A stretch of 8,887 nucleotides of DNA from positions 1 to 8,887 of the forward strand of contig JAESTI010000208.1 of the NCBI GenBank assembly GCA_016763665.1, in the 5' to 3' direction. Made by a program: the position numbers and the translations under genes. Shown here in pieces: positions 7,297-8,887 of the stretch (the first letter of the stretch is position 1; each line of letters opens with the position of its first letter). This DNA comes from Bacteroidia bacterium. GTDB taxonomy: Bacteria > Bacteroidota > Bacteroidia > Flavobacteriales > NORP286. A model generated the notes under the pieces. That model was not told the origin of the DNA, did no database searches, and worked only from the letters and a program-made list of their open reading frames with translations.

Positions 7297-7806
7297 ATGC
7301 CAGCACAAAAAGAAATAATCAACAGAGTAGATAGCAGTGGATTAATTACAATTGATCTTAGTACTATATTACCGGTTGCTGATAAGGTGATCTATGATAT
7401 CAAGGACAACCTTTTTCAGGGATTGATATTAAAGGAAAAAGACTTTCGGGATTTTGTTAAAGAAAACGATTGGTCTGTCTATCAGGATAAATATGTAGGA
7501 CTTTTATGTAGTGCAGATGCTGTAATACCTACATGGGCCTATATGTTACTTACCATTAACATCCAACCCTTTGCAAGTTTAGTTGTTATGGGAGATCAAA
7601 ATGCTTTGGACTTAGCAATAGTTCAGAATGCATTGGGCCAATTAAATGTTGTTGACTATGCAGATAAGCGAATTGTTATAAAAGGATGTAGTGATGCGCA
7701 TGTAACTGAATCAGCTTATGTAGAAATAACTCGCCTTTTAAGACCTGTTGCCAAAAGTATCATGTTTGGCGAACCTTGTTCTACAGTTCCCATTTTTAAG
7801 AAATAG
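7297..7806 (+). CDS. DUF2480 family protein
   Basis: The 169-residue protein has no signal peptide or membrane helix, so it is probably cytosolic. It matches DUF2480, a family I know essentially from Bacteroidota, across its full length: INRVDSSGLITIDL (8-21), YDIKDNLFQGLILKEKDFRD (33-52), CSADAVIPTWAYMLL (71-85), IVIKGCSDAHVTESAYVEIT (126-145) and a tail with FGEPCSTVPIFKK (157-169). No reaction is known to me. All three cysteines (71, 131, 161) sit inside these conserved-looking blocks, which would suit metal binding or redox chemistry. I recall the family near suf (Fe-S assembly) genes in some genomes, but nothing in this window supports that link. The ATG at 7297 is preceded by a strong inverted repeat and no Shine-Dalgarno sequence. 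It lies 139 bp after ppiD and may be transcribed separately. Confidence 0.88.
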   Translation: MPAQKEIINRVDSSGLITIDLSTILPVADKVIYDIKDNLFQGLILKEKDFRDFVKENDWSVYQDKYVGLLCSADAVIPTWAYMLLTINIQPFASLVVMGDQNALDLAIVQNALGQLNVVDYADKRIVIKGCSDAHVTESAYVEITRLLRPVAKSIMFGEPCSTVPIFKK

Positions 7807-7911
7807 CCTCAAAATCAACCTGTTAACTGTCTATTTTCTTGTTTTAGGTATGATAATTGCATACTTATACCAGCCAAAGCGATACACTTAAAAAACAATT
7901 TAAACTTTTAT

Positions 7912-7939
7912 ATTTTACATTTACTATTTTACATTTTAT
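7912..7939. repeat. 14 bp AT-rich tandem repeat, two copies
   Basis: ATTTTACATTTACT (7912-7925) is followed directly by ATTTTACATTTTAT (7926-7939). The first 11 bases are identical. The sequence is low in complexity and carries no start codon or other signal that I can see. Confidence 0.6.
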
Positions 7940-7953
7940 ATTAAATATGAGGC

Positions 7954-7967
7954 TGAGTAGTTACTCA
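7954..7967. repeat. Perfect dyad TGAGTA-GT-TACTCA
   Basis: Six-base arms at 7954-7959 and 7962-7967 are separated by two bases. The site shares GAGTAGTTAC with 4930-4939 in the other large gap, where the surrounding dyad is broken (GGAGTAGTTACACA). It could be a small protein-binding site or part of a dispersed repeat. Confidence 0.45.
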
Positions 7968-8008
7968 ACATTTGTACATTAATATGAAATTAAATAGGTT
8001 AAAAATTG

Positions 8009-8093
8009 GACGCTGATTTATTATGATTGTTTATGAATTCCGCTGATATTCAAAAACATAAGTATTCATAAATTTTCAGTGTCTTTCAGCGTC
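8009..8093. repeat. Imperfect 30-bp-arm inverted repeat with GACGCTGA ends
   Basis: The outer arms GACGCTGA (8009-8016) and TCAGCGTC (8086-8093) are perfect complements. Inner arms TTTATGAAT (8030-8038) and ATTCATAAA (8064-8072) also match exactly, and the two pairs lie in register (13 nt apart on each side), so the whole forms one long imperfect hairpin with a 25 nt loop. Extra copies of the end motif occur inside: CGCTGAT at 8041-8047 and TCAGTG at 8076-8081. It has no coding capacity. The form suits a small dispersed palindromic repeat element, which I infer rather than identify. Confidence 0.75.
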
Positions 8094-8106
8094 AAAATAT
8101 TTTGAC
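8091..8106. promoter_or_regulatory. 16 bp perfect palindrome, possible operator
   Basis: GTCAAAATATTTTGAC reads the same on both strands. It begins in the last three bases of the inverted repeat at 8009-8093 and ends 5 bp before the TTGAC of the candidate promoter. Position and symmetry would suit a dimeric regulator binding just upstream of RNA polymerase; that role is inferred. Confidence 0.4.
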
Positions 8107-8110
8107 AATA

Positions 8111-8137
8111 TTGACTTAAAAAATATATCTATTTTTG
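8111..8137 (+). promoter_or_regulatory. Candidate Bacteroidota-type promoter for the sensor kinase-like gene
   Basis: TATTTTTG (8130-8137) matches the -7 consensus TAnnTTTG at every fixed position. A TTG at 8111-8113 (in TTGAC) lies 16 bp upstream, just under the usual spacing of roughly 17-23 bp. Transcription would begin near 8141-8145, giving a leader of about 30 bases before the TTG start at 8176. Confidence 0.5.
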
Positions 8138-8140
8138 CCT

Positions 8141-8160
8141 ATACTGATTTCTTTCAGTAT
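8141..8160. promoter_or_regulatory. Dyad 1 (ATACTGA-N6-TCAGTAT) at the predicted transcription start
   Basis: The seven-base arms at 8141-8147 and 8154-8160 are perfect reverse complements around a TTTCTT spacer. The dyad begins three bases after the -7 box, so it would cover the start of transcription. It could be an operator or a hairpin at the 5' end of the mRNA. Only two of seven pairs are G-C, so an RNA stem would be weak. Confidence 0.5.
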
Positions 8161-8171
8161 TAAACTACCTG

Positions 8172-8189
8172 AGTATTGAAAACAATACT
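8172..8189. promoter_or_regulatory. Dyad 2 (AGTATTG-AAAA-CAATACT) covering the inferred TTG start
   Basis: The seven-base arms at 8172-8178 and 8183-8189 are perfect reverse complements around AAAA. The left arm contains the inferred start codon TTG 8176-8178. Its centre is 30 bp from that of dyad 1 and it shares the AGTAT/ATACT core, so the two may be paired binding sites, or alternative RNA pairings that hide the start. Confidence 0.5.
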
Positions 8190-8887
8190 GTTAAATAAGT
8201 ATATCTACTTGGTTATAGGAGTTCTGTTTATAGCGGTAGGCTATATGCAAAATCCTAATAATCAATACTATACCGCAAATGAAGACATTGAACAAATAAT
8301 TCATAGGTTAGAGGAGCAACTTCATTTAAAAGAGCAAGAACTTACCGCTGAGGTTGATGCTGTTTTGAAAGGAGGTGATTTATACCTTAAGAAGCCAAGA
8401 TCTCTTATTCTGAAATTTAATAATAAAGACTTCAGTTTACTGATTTACAAAAATGATTCCTTAGTTTTTTGGTCATCTAATCAAGTACTTCCTTACGGCA
8501 AAGTGACCAATATTCCAATCGGAACTTCTGCATCCCACGAAAGGAATGGTTGGTATTTGAGGTATAAAAATGTAACAGATGGACATGTCTACCTCGGGTA
8601 TTATTTAATAAAGAATGACTTTGTTTTTGAGAATGATTATTTGAAAAATGGCTTTCATCCTGACTTGGGAGCTCCCTTGTTCTTGGATATTAATAAAAGC
8701 GGAAAAGGAATTGGGAATATATCATCTCTAAATGGTAAAGCCCTACTTGCTGTATCGATTAAAGTAACTGACAATAAAGCGCTTGCTACAACTACAATTA
8801 ATATCGTGCTGTGTTTTCTGGGTCTGTTATTTTTGGCAGTTTTTCTTCATTTGTTTGCTGTTTATGAACTTACAAAAATACAAGGGA
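8176..8887 (+). CDS. Sensor histidine kinase-like membrane protein, N-terminal part (cut by window end)
   Basis: The frame opens after a TGA at 8170-8172 and runs to the window end, giving 237 residues. I infer the start TTG 8176 (MKTILLNKYIYLVIGVL), because the first ATG (8245) would remove most of the first membrane helix. The visible plan is a membrane helix at about 7-23, a charged helix with coiled-coil character at about 35-64 (EDIEQIIHRLEEQLHLKEQE), a folded exported domain to about 205 including LIKNDFVFENDYLKNGFHP (144-162), and a second helix at about 207-228 leading into the cytosol. This double-helix sensor plan, and the 'I.YP/F.N.YL.N.F.P' style segment, are usual in Bacteroidota sensor histidine kinases. 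The kinase, HAMP or other output domain is not in the window, so a diguanylate cyclase or other receptor is not excluded. The ligand is unknown. Confidence 0.65.
   Translation, partial: MKTILLNKYIYLVIGVLFIAVGYMQNPNNQYYTANEDIEQIIHRLEEQLHLKEQELTAEVDAVLKGGDLYLKKPRSLILKFNNKDFSLLIYKNDSLVFWSSNQVLPYGKVTNIPIGTSASHERNGWYLRYKNVTDGHVYLGYYLIKNDFVFENDYLKNGFHPDLGAPLFLDINKSGKGIGNISSLNGKALLAVSIKVTDNKALATTTINIVLCFLGLLFLAVFLHLFAVYELTKIQG

Larger units (their letters stand above)
7807..8175. other. 369 bp non-coding region rich in repeats and palindromes
   Basis: No coding frame with recognisable content exists here on either strand. In order it holds: a weak stem TAGGTATG/CATACTTA (7845-7852/7860-7867, 7 nt loop, one G-T pair, no T tract after it); an AT-rich direct repeat (7912-7939); a TGAGTA-GT-TACTCA dyad (7954-7967); a large imperfect inverted repeat (8009-8093); a 16 bp perfect palindrome (8091-8106); a promoter-like pair (8111-8137); and the first of two dyads before the kinase-like gene (8141-8160). 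The second dyad (8172-8189) crosses into that gene. Confidence 0.7.

Noticed and set aside
7805..7954. AGCCTCA (7805-7811) and TGAGGCT (7948-7954) as a long inverted repeat framing the gap
   Set aside because: Seven bases 136 bp apart are expected by chance at this scale and nothing else extends the match.
7807..8175. Possible CRISPR array, tRNA or small RNA gene in the largest gap
   Set aside because: No regularly spaced repeat with unique spacers exists, and no cloverleaf or other RNA family pattern is visible. The repeats are palindromes and a two-copy AT tandem only.
8368..8379. AAAGGAGGTGAT, a near-perfect Shine-Dalgarno sequence inside the kinase-like gene
   Set aside because: No start codon follows at a usable distance and the surrounding frame is a continuous coding sequence (VLKGGDLY). 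It is most likely a codon coincidence.

Overview
The window looks like ordinary chromosomal DNA of a Bacteroidota (Bacteroidetes) species. It is AT-rich, and all nine recognisable genes lie on the + strand. Shine-Dalgarno sequences are poor, one promoter-like box matches the Bacteroidota form TAnnTTTG, and several proteins belong to families typical of that phylum: an SPYSYYGLGD-type outer membrane barrel, the Bacteroidota form of LptC, and DUF2480. The genus cannot be told from the sequence alone.

Positions 1-4858 form a compact run of genes that probably makes one operon. It holds the last codons of type III pantothenate kinase (coaX), an outer membrane beta-barrel protein, an exported TPR protein, the LPS-export lipoprotein LptC, a 71-residue two-helix membrane protein, and a CNNM/CorC-type (DUF21 + CBS pair) membrane protein. 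The genes overlap or nearly touch (ATGA overlap at 104-107, 3 bp at 1400-1402, 23 bp overlap at 3344-3366, 9 bp at 3560-3568). The only larger internal gap is about 50 bp before lptC. After a 190 bp gap comes a 702-residue membrane-anchored SurA/PpiD-type peptidyl-prolyl isomerase (5049-7157). Most of these genes serve envelope biogenesis: LPS transport, folding of outer membrane proteins, an outer membrane barrel and a membrane transporter-like protein. CoaX is the metabolic exception.

A 139 bp gap with a strong inverted repeat leads to a DUF2480 gene (7297-7806). A 369 bp non-coding stretch (7807-8175) follows and is unusually rich in repeats and palindromes. It ends in a good candidate promoter and two perfect dyads, the second of which covers the inferred TTG start of the last gene. 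That gene (8176 to the window end) is cut off. It encodes an N-terminal membrane helix, an exported domain of about 180 residues and a second membrane helix, as in Bacteroidota sensor histidine kinases, but its catalytic part lies outside the window.

I found no mobile element, CRISPR array, RNA gene or defence system. The coding content is conserved housekeeping and envelope material. The most interesting signals are in the non-coding DNA, above all the nested dyads at 8091-8189.
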